Shown here in pieces: positions 17,833 through 27,309 of a DNA stretch of 64,000 nucleotides. A program made the position numbers and the translations under genes. Every line of letters starts with the position of its first letter. Within the stretch, counting starts at the first letter, position 1. This DNA comes from CAVVEQ01 sp963806635 (GTDB lineage: Bacteria > Chloroflexota > Anaerolineae > Anaerolineales > Anaerolineaceae): contig CAWDZA010000023.1 in NCBI GenBank assembly GCA_963806635.1, positions 124,001 to 188,000 on the forward strand, given 5' to 3'. Under the pieces are notes generated by a model. It had not been told where the DNA came from. It worked only from the letters and a program-made list of their open reading frames with translations, and ran no database searches.

Positions 17833-18855
17833 TCATTCCTCCTGGCTTTCCCGCCAGAACCGGGTTGATTCGGGGTTTGTATCGTCGATTGCAGCCGGAT
17901 GTACCTCTGGCCTGATCCGGTTACCGGCCTGCTTCCAAAGCTCCGCGGCCAGGCTGGAGGGATGGCAATCCACCCCATGGCTTTGGAAGTACGAACACAG
18001 ACGGGCGATATCGCGCTGGAAGATTCGATAGGCAGCCGGATGCCGTCGGGTGAAGATCACCTGGGGAAAATCGATCAGGGTGACCTGACCCTTCCAGAAC
18101 AGGACGTTGTAGGCGGAGAGATCGCCATGCACCAGACCAAGTTGCAGCATGAGGCGAATATTTCCGAGGACTTGGTCGAATACCTGCTCCGCCTCAGCGG
18201 AATCCATATCCATCGTGTTGAGCGTCGGCGCAGCGAAGGATTCATCACCAATGTAATCCATCAGGATGGCATTGTGGCTGGTTTCGTATGGCCTGGGAAC
18301 GGCTGCACCGGCTTTAAAAAGGCGATCGAGGGTCTGGTATTCGTGCATGATCCAGGATTGGTGCCGGATCGATTCACCGTACATTGTCCGGTTGTGGTGT
18401 GCCTTGAGCATGCCCAGGTCCAGGATCTCCCTGCCGTCTTCATCCAGCACATCCCTGCCCTGGAGATAGAGCCGGTCGTTCTTCAGATTGCGCAACATAC
18501 GCGGGCGGAAGACTTTCACCGCCAGCAGCGGGTTTCGCACCTGCTCACCGGATCGGCATAGATAGACGGAGGCTTCCTTGCCACCCTTCACCTTGCAGAG
18601 CACATCCGAGATCCATTTCTGTTCCAGGAAATACCCTAGTGAATCCAACAGCCAGCCTTCCTCGAAGCGCGCCGGCTGATAGGTGAAGCCAGCAGCGCTG
18701 CGATTGTCATTTTGGCCTCGGACAAATACCTGATCAGTGGCGGAGAGCTTCTTCGGTCGGATCGGGCGGGGATTGCGGAAGCCCTTCCCACCCTCGTCGA
18801 ACATACCCTCGTCATCCAATTGATCATAAAAGTTATGTGTCAAATTCGAATCCAT
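17833..18855 (-). CDS. RIO-type serine/threonine protein kinase
   Basis: The 340-residue cytosolic protein has the RIO kinase fold: a flexible nucleotide loop VKGGKEASVYL (89-99), the ATP lysine Lys114 in LAVKVFRP, the hinge-side HEYQTL region, the catalytic loop LVHGDLSAYNVL (242-252, Asp245) and the metal-binding Asp262 in IDFPQV, which replaces the DFG of Hanks kinases. Bacterial RIO proteins are little studied; archaeal and eukaryotic relatives act in ribosome maturation. ATG at 18855 has AAGGA five nt upstream. The N-terminal 60 residues are acidic and variable. A 21-codon ORF and a terminator stand just upstream, so expression may be set by attenuation. Confidence 0.9.
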   Translation of the reverse strand: MDSNLTHNFYDQLDDEGMFDEGGKGFRNPRPIRPKKLSATDQVFVRGQNDNRSAAGFTYQPARFEEGWLLDSLGYFLEQKWISDVLCKVKGGKEASVYLCRSGEQVRNPLLAVKVFRPRMLRNLKNDRLYLQGRDVLDEDGREILDLGMLKAHHNRTMYGESIRHQSWIMHEYQTLDRLFKAGAAVPRPYETSHNAILMDYIGDESFAAPTLNTMDMDSAEAEQVFDQVLGNIRLMLQLGLVHGDLSAYNVLFWKGQVTLIDFPQVIFTRRHPAAYRIFQRDIARLCSYFQSHGVDCHPSSLAAELWKQAGNRIRPEVHPAAIDDTNPESTRFWRESQEE

Positions 18856-18900
18856 ATGGTTCCTTGATAGAAAAAAACGAATGATCCTAGCCTGGGTATT

Positions 18901-18931
18901 AAAATAAAAACCGCAGGCTGCACGCCTGCGG
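18901..18931 (-). terminator. Intrinsic terminator upstream of the RIO kinase
   Basis: On the minus strand CCGCAGGC and GCCTGCGG form an 8-bp GC-rich stem with a 5-nt loop, followed by TTTTTATTTT. It lies about 22 bp after the 21-codon ORF stop and 45 bp before the kinase start. Confidence 0.85.
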
Positions 18932-18952
18932 TTCAAGGAAAGACGAATAGGA

Positions 18953-19018
18953 TCAGCGATTCGAACCGGAAGGAGGCGCGCAAACGATAACCGGTATGGC
19001 AACTTTATTTGCTCTCAT
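18953..19018 (-). CDS. 21-residue ORF, candidate leader peptide of the RIO kinase gene
   Basis: A tiny ORF starts at an ATG preceded by a full AGGAGG (19029-19034, 10 nt away) and encodes a peptide beginning MRANKVAIPVIV and ending CAPPSGSNR before TGA. Its strong ribosome binding site, the promoter-like sequence upstream and the intrinsic terminator just downstream make a complete miniature transcription unit. The layout is that of a leader peptide with an attenuator controlling the kinase gene behind it. The peptide contains a Pro-Pro pair, a common ribosome-slowing site, close to its end. No family is recognised; coding is inferred from signals only. Confidence 0.55.
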   Translation of the reverse strand: MRANKVAIPVIVCAPPSGSNR

Positions 19019-19062
19019 AATTTGCGGTCCTCCTTTCAAGAATGGATTGGCCAGACCAATTC

Positions 19063-19092
19063 AGTCTATCACTCGATGGCTTTTTTCGTCAA
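19063..19092 (-). promoter_or_regulatory. Sigma70-like promoter for the leader ORF/RIO kinase
   Basis: On the minus strand TTGACG (19087-19092) and TAGACT (19063-19068) are separated by 18 bp. Transcription would start near 19056, leaving a 5' leader of about 40 nt before the 21-codon ORF. Confidence 0.6.
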
Positions 19093-19153
19093 GGTGATAA
19101 TTCATTCTTTTTAAATTGGCTATGCGCATTTTCTATTCACCAATAATTCCGCC

Positions 19154-19792
19154 CTAGTGCCCGATCTCCCGGATTTTCTGCACAAGATCATCGGAGATCA
19201 CTTCCGGCTCCACCCCCATCGCCCTGCTAGCCAGGATCGCCGCGGCAGTTTCCTCAACCGCCTCCGCGAGGTTGGCAGCCTTGCGAAGGTCACTCCCCAC
19301 TGTGACCAATCCATGGTTCTGCATCAGCAATGCGGAACCCTTCTCTCCAATGGCTCCGGCAACAACGCGCCCGAATTCCTCTGTTCCAGGAATGACGAAG
19401 GGGATCACCGGAATATCGCCGAAGATCGCCGAATCGATGGAGATTGGCGCGAAACGAGTATGGGTGAGGACCATCAGGGTCGATTTGGGCGCGTGGGCAT
19501 GAATCACTGCGTTGATATCCGGACGGTTCTTATAGATCGCACAGTGCAGCCATTTTTCAACAGAGGCTCTGTAAGGGGTTTCACTCACCGCCTCGCTTTC
19601 CAGGTTGATCCGCACCAACATCTCTGATGTGAGGCTGCCTTTGAAAACCCGGCTGGGTGTGATCCAGATCTCGTCCGGCCGGTCCTCGCAGCGGGCACTG
19701 ATGTTGCCGCCCATGGCAGTGACCAGGCCGAGTTCATAGAGCTCATGATTTATTTGAATTAATTGCTCGCGAATACTTGAAGTTGGTTCCAT
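19154..19792 (-). CDS. Class II aldolase/adducin-family protein (L-fuculose-phosphate aldolase-like)
   Basis: The 212-residue protein shows the zinc-binding histidines of class II aldolases in VIHAHAPKST and a third in LMQNHGLVTVG, with GGNISAR near the N-terminus for phosphate binding and the catalytic Glu in the TPYRASVEKWLH region. Members cleave fuculose- or rhamnulose-phosphate to dihydroxyacetone phosphate and lactaldehyde, or epimerise ribulose-5-phosphate. At the end of a cellodextrin and xylose locus it may act on a pentose or deoxysugar phosphate; exact substrate is unknown. It starts 57 bp after the GH94 stop and is probably the last gene of that operon. Confidence 0.85.
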   Translation of the reverse strand: MEPTSSIREQLIQINHELYELGLVTAMGGNISARCEDRPDEIWITPSRVFKGSLTSEMLVRINLESEAVSETPYRASVEKWLHCAIYKNRPDINAVIHAHAPKSTLMVLTHTRFAPISIDSAIFGDIPVIPFVIPGTEEFGRVVAGAIGEKGSALLMQNHGLVTVGSDLRKAANLAEAVEETAAAILASRAMGVEPEVISDDLVQKIREIGH

Positions 19793-19849
19793 GTTTTACC
19801 TCTTCCCCTGATTATATAGTGAGGCAAATAGAAAAGCTAATCAACCCCT

Positions 19850-22244
19850 CTATCCCATCCTCACATCCACTGTGTGCTCTCCCCCTATAAAAACAGGCAC
19901 CAGGTTGCCGTTCACTCCCACCCCATCCACCACCATGCGTTTTACCCCCTTGCAGACGTGCTGCGGGTTGTGAACCTGGATGTTATATACCCCGCCGCGG
20001 AACTTCCTGGTGGCGCTAAATCCCTCCCAATCCCGCGGGATGCAGGGTTCGATCCGCAGCCCATCCAGCTCTGGGCGGATGCCAAGGATATATTGCGTCG
20101 CGCTGAAGTAGCTCCAGGCGGCAGCCCCGGTGAGCCAGGCGGTGCGGGTGTTGCCCGCCCGCGGCGAAAACGTGGAATAGGTGGTCTGCCCCTGGACGTA
20201 TGGTTCGCTCTGGCGAACTTCCGCCCGATCATTCCAGGCCGCCGGCATGGTCGCCCGGAAATACTCATAAGCCCGGTCGCCATTCCCCCGCATGCACTCC
20301 GCCATCACACCCCAGCCTTCGGTGTGATTGAAGATACCGGCGTTTTCCTTGACCCCGGGATTGTAGACCACTGCTCGCATCACCTCGATGGATGTTTTCG
20401 CAAATGGCGGCGCGCACAGCATCAACCCGTAGGGCGTGGCCAGCCGGCTTTTTACGGTCTCCAAACAACGCAGGACTTCAACTTCTTGCGCGTACCCGCT
20501 GATGACCGCCCAGAGCTGCGTATTCAAATAGACTTGCCCCTCCGCGTACTGGTTGGTCCCGTAGACCGTACCATCCTCGCCAATCGCCCAGATAAACCAG
20601 TTACCGTCCCAGGCAACCGCGCGGATGCGTTTATCCAGTTTTTCCTGTTCAGCGAGTGCCCAGTCAGCCTCTCCTTTTTCGCCCAGCCGGGCAGCGATCT
20701 CCGAATAGATGCCCAGCCCCAGGCGTACCTGGAAGGCTACAAACAGGCTCTCGCCGTGGTATCCCAGCCGTAGGCAGTCGTTCCAATCCGCCGCCAGCCC
20801 GCAGGGCAGCCCATTCCGCCCTGTCCGCTCCAGGTTGAATTCCAGAGCCCGCCTCAGATGGCCAAGCACCGTCGCCTCACCCTCATCGGCATAAGGGAGC
20901 ATCTTGCGGTAAAAATCCACCTGCCCGGTCTCATTAACCCACGCCGGGATGGCATTAAAGAACCACAGACAGTCATCCGAACGGTACTCTTCTGGCTCAG
21001 GCGGCTTTTCCCGCCCCGGGTGATGATCAAAGGGTTTGATCACCGGGATCGCCCCGCCATTGGAAAGCTGCCCGGTCAGCATCAGCTCCAGGCGTTCCCC
21101 AGCCTCCTTTGGGATAGCGGCGGTGACGCCGAGCACATCCTGGACCGAATCTCGAAAGCCCAACCCATCGCGCTCACCGTTGTAGACCAGGCTAGCCGAA
21201 CGCGACCAATTATATGAAACAAGCGCGTTATACAGTCCCCAAACATTAATTGTGTGATTGAAATCCTCGTCCGGAGTTTCCACGATAAAACTGCCAAGTT
21301 TTTCATGCCAGTGGCGCTGTAATTTGTGAAGCTCCTCGCCTGCCCTCTGAAGCGACCCAAACTCGGCGATTGTTTTCCTGCCGATCGTGTGCGCCTCGCC
21401 GATCCCCAGCATCACCAAAATCTCGCTTCCTTCACCCGGCCCAAGCTCCAGCTCGGTCTGCAGGCTGCCGCAAGCGTTATCCCCAAATGCCAGGCTGCCG
21501 GAGCAGGTGCCCCGCTCCACTGCCTGGGGGTTGTGGTATCCGCCGTAGGTGCCCAGGAAAGCCTCGCCGGTTGGTATCGAATCCGGCGAGCTGCGATCCG
21601 GGCATCGCCATCCAGGTGTGGTGGGCGATATCATTGAGGGAAACCGAGTCTTCTTGAGCTGAAAGGTTATCGTGGAAGGCAATCCTCAAGATATCATCCG
21701 CCAGCAGCTCTCCCTTGATGATGAAGAGCGAATACTGCAGGTTGACCTGGTCCTGGAGGGTATCCCACTGGTTGGTGAACTCGCAATAGGTGAAGACCGA
21801 AAGGCGGCGCGCTTTGTCGCTCCGGTTTGTAACCTTCAGGCGCCAGTATTCAAAGTTTTGCCCCAGCGGTACAAAATAAGTGCTTTCGGTCTTGATCCCT
21901 GCATATTCAGATTCGATCACCGTGTAGGCCGTGCCGTGCCGGCAGGTGGATTTGTACTCCCCGAGCGGCTTGCCCACCGGCTGCCAGGAGGCAGACCAGT
22001 AATCACCACTTTCCTTATCCCGCAGGTAGAAATACCGCCCGGGTTGATCCATCGGGATGCTGTTGAAGCGCAGGCGCAGGAAGCGCCCCTTGGCGCCGGA
22101 TTTGTAGAAACCGTACCCGCCGGCGTTGTTGGTGATGATGGCCCCGTACTCGGTGGAGCCCAGGTAATTGCTCCAGGACTGCGGCGTATCCGGGCGGGTG
22201 ATCACATACTCTTTCGCGCTGTCGTCAAAATAGCCGTATTGCAT
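19850..22244 (-). CDS. GH94 phosphorylase (cellobiose-phosphorylase type), one frameshift
   Basis: The enzyme should cleave a beta-linked glucodisaccharide with phosphate to give glucose 1-phosphate in the cytosol. The start MQYGYFDDSAKEYVITRPD is typical of the family, followed by the beta-sandwich domain and then the (alpha/alpha)6 domain with DWNDCL holding the general acid Asp. The frame breaks once near 21575, where AACCGGCGAGG carries an extra base; in the next frame EAFLGTYGGYHNPQ follows without loss. Joined length is about 798 residues, normal for GH94. It lacks the longer insertion seen after DWNDCL in the second GH94 of this window, so the two likely prefer different sugars. It is 38 bp behind xylulokinase. 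Confidence 0.88.
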
Positions 22245-22282
22245 TCCTGCTCCCCCCTATCAGGGGTTTTTTTATTCACCAA

Positions 22283-23773
22283 TCAGGACATACGCGCGAA
22301 TTCGTCCTTGAGTGCCGGGTAGAGGTCCTGGTAGATCGCATACGATTTACGATACACATCCACCCAGACCGGGTCGGGATCCGTCTTGCCGGTGATCTTG
22401 ATGGTCTCCTGGCAAGCCGTGGCCACATCCCCCCAGACCCCCGAGCCAACCCCAGCCAGAAGCGCGGCACCGTAGGCAGCCCCCTCGGCGGTGTTAACCG
22501 TCACCAGCTCGCACCCGAGCACCGAGGCCAACACCCCGCGCCAGAGCGCGCTTTTGGTCCCCCCGCCGGATGCGCGTACCTGGGTGATCCCTTTAAGCCC
22601 AGCATTCTGGATCAGGGTGAACATGTCCTTCAGTCCGAATGAAACTCCTTCTATCACTGAGCGGGTCATGTGTGCCTGGGTGTGCCGAATGGTCAGCCCG
22701 ATGAAGGCACCCCGCGCCAGCGGGTCGGGATAAGGCGTGCGTTCCCCGCTGAGGTAAGGGAGGAATTGCAGCCCCTCGCTGCCAGCCGGTATTTCGGCTG
22801 CGGATTGCATCAATTCGTCAAAGCTGGCATTGGGCGCCAGGGTATCCCGGTACCACTGCAGGCTGCCCGCCGCGGATAGCATCACCCCCATGAAGTGCCA
22901 CATCCCCGGAGCCGCGTGACAGAAGGCATGCAAACGCCCCTGCGGCTCTATCATGGCCGAGGGCGTGGTGGCAAAGACAACCCCGCTGGTCCCCACGGTC
23001 AGCCCCACGATCCCCGGTTCCACCGCCCCCACCCCCACTGCCTGGGCAGCCTGGTCCCCACCGCCGGCAGCCACGCTCGTGCCAGCTTTCAAGCCTGTCG
23101 CAATCGCTGCCGCTTGGGTGATCTCCCCTGTAAATTCGGGTCCTTCAAATGTGGGCGGCATCCAGTCGCGGGGTATCTTCAGCCTGGTAAGCAGTTCCTC
23201 CGACCAATCGCGCTTCTTCAGATCAAAGAGGATCGTGCCGGCGCCATCGGCCTTGTCCATGGCATATTTGCCCGTCAGGCAGTAGCGGACGTAATCCTTG
23301 GGCAGCAGAACGTGCCGGGCTTTTTGATAAACTTCCGGTTCGTTCTCCGCAACCCAGAGGATTTTGGGCGCGGTGAAGCCGGTGAGGGCCACATTGCCGC
23401 TGATCTGGATGAATTTCTCCCTGCTGATTACCGCATGGATCTCGTCACACTGCGCCTGGGTGCGCTGGTCGTTCCATAAAATAGCGGGGCGCAGGACCTT
23501 GCCGTTTTCGTCCAGCAGCACCAGCCCGTGCATCTGCCCGGTCAGACCGATGGCAGCGATTTGATCTCCACGGATACCTGTTTGCCTGAGGACAGCCTGA
23601 ATGCTTTTGACTGTCGCCTGCCACCACTCCTCCGGGTCCTGCTCGGACCAAAGCGGGCGCGGATTCGAAAGCGTGTGTGGAGCGCTCTGCACGCCCAGCA
23701 CCATGCCGGTCTCATCGATGATCAGCGCCTTGCTGCTTGTGGTGGAGACATCGATCCCCATGAAATACTTCAT
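22283..23773 (-). CDS. xylB: Xylulokinase
   Basis: It phosphorylates D-xylulose to xylulose 5-phosphate with ATP. The 496-residue FGGY-family kinase shows GIDVSTTSSKALIID (Asp8, phosphate loop), AIGLTGQMHGLVLLD, the substrate loop ILWNDQRTQ, the catalytic Asp in AAGGGDQAAQAVG and the C-terminal ASGGGTKSALW motif. GQMHG is a xylulokinase marker within the FGGY family. Length is as expected. It lies 10 bp downstream of a cytosolic GH3 glycosidase, which itself follows xylose isomerase, completing the path from xylosides to the pentose phosphate pathway. Confidence 0.94.
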   Translation of the reverse strand: MKYFMGIDVSTTSSKALIIDETGMVLGVQSAPHTLSNPRPLWSEQDPEEWWQATVKSIQAVLRQTGIRGDQIAAIGLTGQMHGLVLLDENGKVLRPAILWNDQRTQAQCDEIHAVISREKFIQISGNVALTGFTAPKILWVAENEPEVYQKARHVLLPKDYVRYCLTGKYAMDKADGAGTILFDLKKRDWSEELLTRLKIPRDWMPPTFEGPEFTGEITQAAAIATGLKAGTSVAAGGGDQAAQAVGVGAVEPGIVGLTVGTSGVVFATTPSAMIEPQGRLHAFCHAAPGMWHFMGVMLSAAGSLQWYRDTLAPNASFDELMQSAAEIPAGSEGLQFLPYLSGERTPYPDPLARGAFIGLTIRHTQAHMTRSVIEGVSFGLKDMFTLIQNAGLKGITQVRASGGGTKSALWRGVLASVLGCELVTVNTAEGAAYGAALLAGVGSGVWGDVATACQETIKITGKTDPDPVWVDVYRKSYAIYQDLYPALKDEFARMS

Positions 23774-23783
23774 GAAACCCTCC

Positions 23784-26115
23784 CTACTTTATTTTAACCT
23801 CAACCGGGCAAACGAAGACGCGCTGTTCAACAGGGGAGTTCCTGCCGCCTGTTATCTCGAACGCATCTGTCAGGCGAATATCCTCCGATCCGCCCCCCAC
23901 CATGACCTCTATCTGGCCGGCTTCCACCTGCAGCAGGAAATCTTCGTCGTGGTAGGCAAGCTGGTTCACTGGCAGATTGAAAATTACTATTTTGGACTCC
24001 CCTGCCCCCAGGCCTACCCGGGTGAAACCCTTGAGTTCCTTCACCGGACGCGGCAGGGAGGCATATTCATCACGGATATAGAGTTGGACGATCTCCTCGC
24101 CCGCCGCCTGCCCGGAATTCTTCACCCTGATGGAAATCTGAACTTCCTCCCCCGCCTGCGCGGACTTTTTATCAAGCCTGAGCTCAGCGTAATCGAATTT
24201 GGTGTAACTGAGCCCAAAACCGAACGGGTACAGGGGAGTCACCGGCTCGTTGACGTAATCGCCGTATATATTCGAGCGCATCCCCGAGGGCTTGTAATTG
24301 TAGAAGACTGGCACCTGCCCGGCCGAGCGCGGAATCGAAAGCGGTAGCTTCCCGGAGGGATTCACCTTCCCGGTCAATGTATCCACGATGGCCGCAGCCC
24401 CCTCCTCGCCCGGTACCCAGGCTTCCAGGATGGCATTGACTTTTTCCTCCACGCCCCCCAGGGAAACCGGACGTCCGTCCACAAGCACCAGTACGACCGG
24501 CTTTCCGGTTTCCAGGATCATCTGCACCAGCTTCTCCTGCACGCCCGGCAGCCGCAGATCGGTCGCGTCGCGGAATTCTCCGGTGGTGTTGTAATCCGCA
24601 AGTCCCGACCGACCGCCCATCACCAGGATGGCAATCTCGGCGGCTCGCGCAGCTTCAACCGCTTCCTCAAAACCGCTTTCTTCATCACTCATCGGATCGC
24701 AGCCCTTGGCATGGCTGATCTCCACCGATGGCAGGGCTGCCTTGAAGGCCTCAAATATCGTGGGGACTTTGACCGTCAGCGGCGGGATGCTTTCCTGCGT
24801 GAATTCAGTAAAGACGGAATTTTCGGGGGCCATCGCCATCAGCAGTTCTGCCACGGCGGCGTAAGAGTAATCTCCCATCAGGCTGCGGGCAGAATCCGCG
24901 TTGGGTCCGATTAAGGCGATCTTCTTCACTTCTTTTTTCAACGGGAGGATGCCGTCATTTTTCAAAAGGACCATGCTCCGGCAGGCAATATCATACGCCA
25001 GGGATCGATCCTGCTGGGTGTCGAATTCCGCGAGCACCCTGCCTTCATCCACGTAGGGATTTTCGAACAGGCCCAGCTCGAACTTCTTGCGCAGGTGGCG
25101 GATGACGGCTTCATCGACGATATCCATGCTCAGCCCGCCGCTTGCAAGGGCTTGTTTCAGCGGCTCGCCGTAAGCAGCCGTGGCGGGCAATTCCACATCG
25201 ATCCCCGCGGTGATCGCCAGCATTCCAGCCGCCTTCATATCCTCCGCCATGTTGTGGTAATAGTGGATCATTCCCACCGCCTCGTAATCCGAGACCACAA
25301 CCCCATCAAAGCCCAGCTTATCGCGCAGCAGATCGGTAAGAATGCGCTTCGAAGCCGCAACCACCACGCCATCCAACTCGGGGTAGGCATTCATCATCGA
25401 AGCCAGACCGGCATCCCGGATGGCAGCCTGGAAGGGAACCAGGTAGGTGTCCCACAGATCGTGCCAGCCGATGTGCACCGGGCCGCAGTTCAACCCGCCC
25501 TGCGAGAAGGAGTGCCCCACAAAATGCTTGCCGGTGGCCATCACCCCATCCTTGAGGTTCTCGCCCTGAAGTCCGCGGATATAGGCCATGCCGAACTGGC
25601 TCACCAGGGTTGGGTCTTCGCCAAAGGTCTCCTCGATCCTGCCCCAGCGAGGATCGCGGGCCACATCCAGCACCGGCGCCAGACCCTGCCGGGAGCCGAT
25701 CGCCAGCATCTGCTTGCGGATGGCAGTGGTCATTTTTTGGGCAAGCACAGGATCAAACGAGCTGGCCAGCCCGATCGGCTGCGGAAAGATCGAGCAGCCC
25801 GGCGCCATCAGCCCCGCGCAGCATTCCTCGTGCACAATGGCCGGGATGCCCAGGCGGGTTTGTTCTTTCAAATATTTTTGAATGATATTGGCGGTCTTCG
25901 CCGCCTCCAAAGGCAGGTAACTCCCCGCCCCGCCGATGCGGGTGACCTGTCCGATGCCATCCTTCAGCTTCGAGGCGATCCTGGCTGGGTCGAGCGTCCC
26001 TTTGCTTTGCAGGTCATACAGCCAGAAGGAGCCCAATTGGGCGATCTTCTCGTCCACGGTCATTTTTCCGAGGAGCTCTTTTACCTCGGAATAGTGCGGG
26101 TAATTGTTTGCGCAT
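23784..26115 (-). CDS. Cytosolic GH3 beta-glycosidase (beta-xylosidase or beta-glucosidase), N-terminus probably frameshifted
   Basis: This enzyme removes terminal beta-linked sugars. The GH3 N-terminal barrel contains KHFVGHS and the nucleophile Asp in GVVVSDYEAVG; the second domain contains PLKKEVKKIALIGPNAD and GRSGLADY; a C-terminal fibronectin III-like domain begins near PLYPFGFGLSYTKF. No signal peptide is seen, so it is cytosolic. Continuous coding begins at the ATG at 26063, but in-frame codons upstream (YSEVKELLGK) belong to the conserved start; the nearest start with a ribosome site (AGGAGG, ATG at 26115) is one base out of frame, suggesting an indel. Being between xylA and xylB argues for beta-xylosidase activity. 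Length about 775 residues. Confidence 0.9.
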
Positions 26116-26142
26116 ACCCCTCCTTTATCCGATACGGATTAA

Positions 26143-27309
26143 TTAGCGATTGCCCAGCAGCAGGTCGATGGTGAGTTGATCCAGCCGTTCGTATTTCAAT
26201 CCGCGGCTCGAAATGGCAGCCCGGTTGAAGTCGTGCTCCTTCAGAGCTTTCGCCTTCGCCTGTGAGTAGGCACCGAAGTAAGCGTTCATCGCGGGATCTT
26301 CCGCGTTGATCTCTCCAGGAGCGCCTGGATATCCTTATCCGCGTTGAACTGGGCCGCCTTGTCCTTCAGCATCAGGTAGGTGCGCATGCAGCCGCGGGCG
26401 AAGTCCTTCACGCCTTCGTAATCCTCGGTGCGGTAGGCGTGGGCGTCAAAGTGGCGCGAACCGGCATAGCCGACATCTTCCAGGAATTTGACCAGGTAGA
26501 AAGCAGCCTTGATATCGCGCGATCCGAAGCGCAGGTCCTGGTCGTAGCGGCCGGGATACTGGTCGTTCAGGTCGATGTGGAAGAGCTTGCCGGCTTCCCA
26601 GGCCTGGGCCACGCCGTGCATGAAGTTCAGCCCGGACATGTGTTCGTGGGCCACTTCAGGGTTCACGCCCACCATCTCGGGATGGTCGAGGGTGGCGATG
26701 AAGCCCAGCATGTGCCCGGTGGTGGGATTGTAGATATCGCCGCGCGGTTCATTGGGTTTGGCTTCCAGGGCGAATCTTCAGACCATACTTGTTATCGATG
26801 ACGTATTCGCACAGGAAATTCAGCGCCTCGCGGATGCGCTTGATGGAATCCACGGCGCTCTTGGTGGAATCGGTTTCGGTGCCTTCGCGCCCGCCCCAGA
26901 ACACATACACCTTCGCGCCAAATTCCACGCCCAGGTCGATGGCCCTCATGGTCTTCTGGAGGGCGTAGGCGCGCACCTTGGGGTCGTTGGAGGTAAAGGC
27001 GCCGTCCTTGAAGATCGGGTCGCCAAACAGGTTGGTGGTGGCCATCGGGACGACCAGCCCGGTGTCCTTCAGCGCCTTGCGGAAGTCCTTTTTGATGGCT
27101 TCTTCTTCCGCGGGGGTGGCGTCGATGGGGATCAGGTCGTTATCGTGGAAGTTGACGCCGTAGGCGCCGACTTCGCCCAGCAGGTAGACCAGCTCCGCGG
27201 GGGTTTTGGCGTCGCGCACGGGTCCGCCGAAGGGATCCCGCCCGATGGAACCGACCGTCCATAATCCGAATGTAAATTTATGTTCGGGTTTGGGGGTGAA
27301 TGAGGTCAT
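26143..27309 (-). CDS. xylA: Xylose isomerase (short, class I type), frameshifted
   Basis: It converts D-xylose to D-xylulose using two divalent metals. The N-terminus TPKPEHKFTFGLWTVG, the catalytic His in VNFHDND, VPMATTNLFGDP, YVFWGGREGTET with a metal Glu, NPEVAHEHM and HIDLNDQYPGRYDQD with metal Asp residues are all present. The frame breaks near 26760 (after NKYGLKI) and near 26295 (before AEDPAMNAYFGAYSQ); the C-terminus ends LDQLTIDLLLGNR at 26143. Joined length is about 388 residues, the size of the actinobacterial-type enzyme rather than the 440-residue type. The start ATG overlaps the stop of the preceding GH3 gene by 4 bp. Confidence 0.9.

Noticed and set aside
22256..22275. CCCC...GGGG followed by seven Ts as a terminator
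   Set aside because: The stem is only four base pairs and the T-run is on the plus strand, while all neighbouring genes are on the minus strand; on that strand it is the ribosome-site region of the GH94 gene.
25095..26174. 359-codon open frame antisense to the cytosolic GH3 gene
   Set aside because: Shadow of a conserved gene; no ribosome site and unusual composition.
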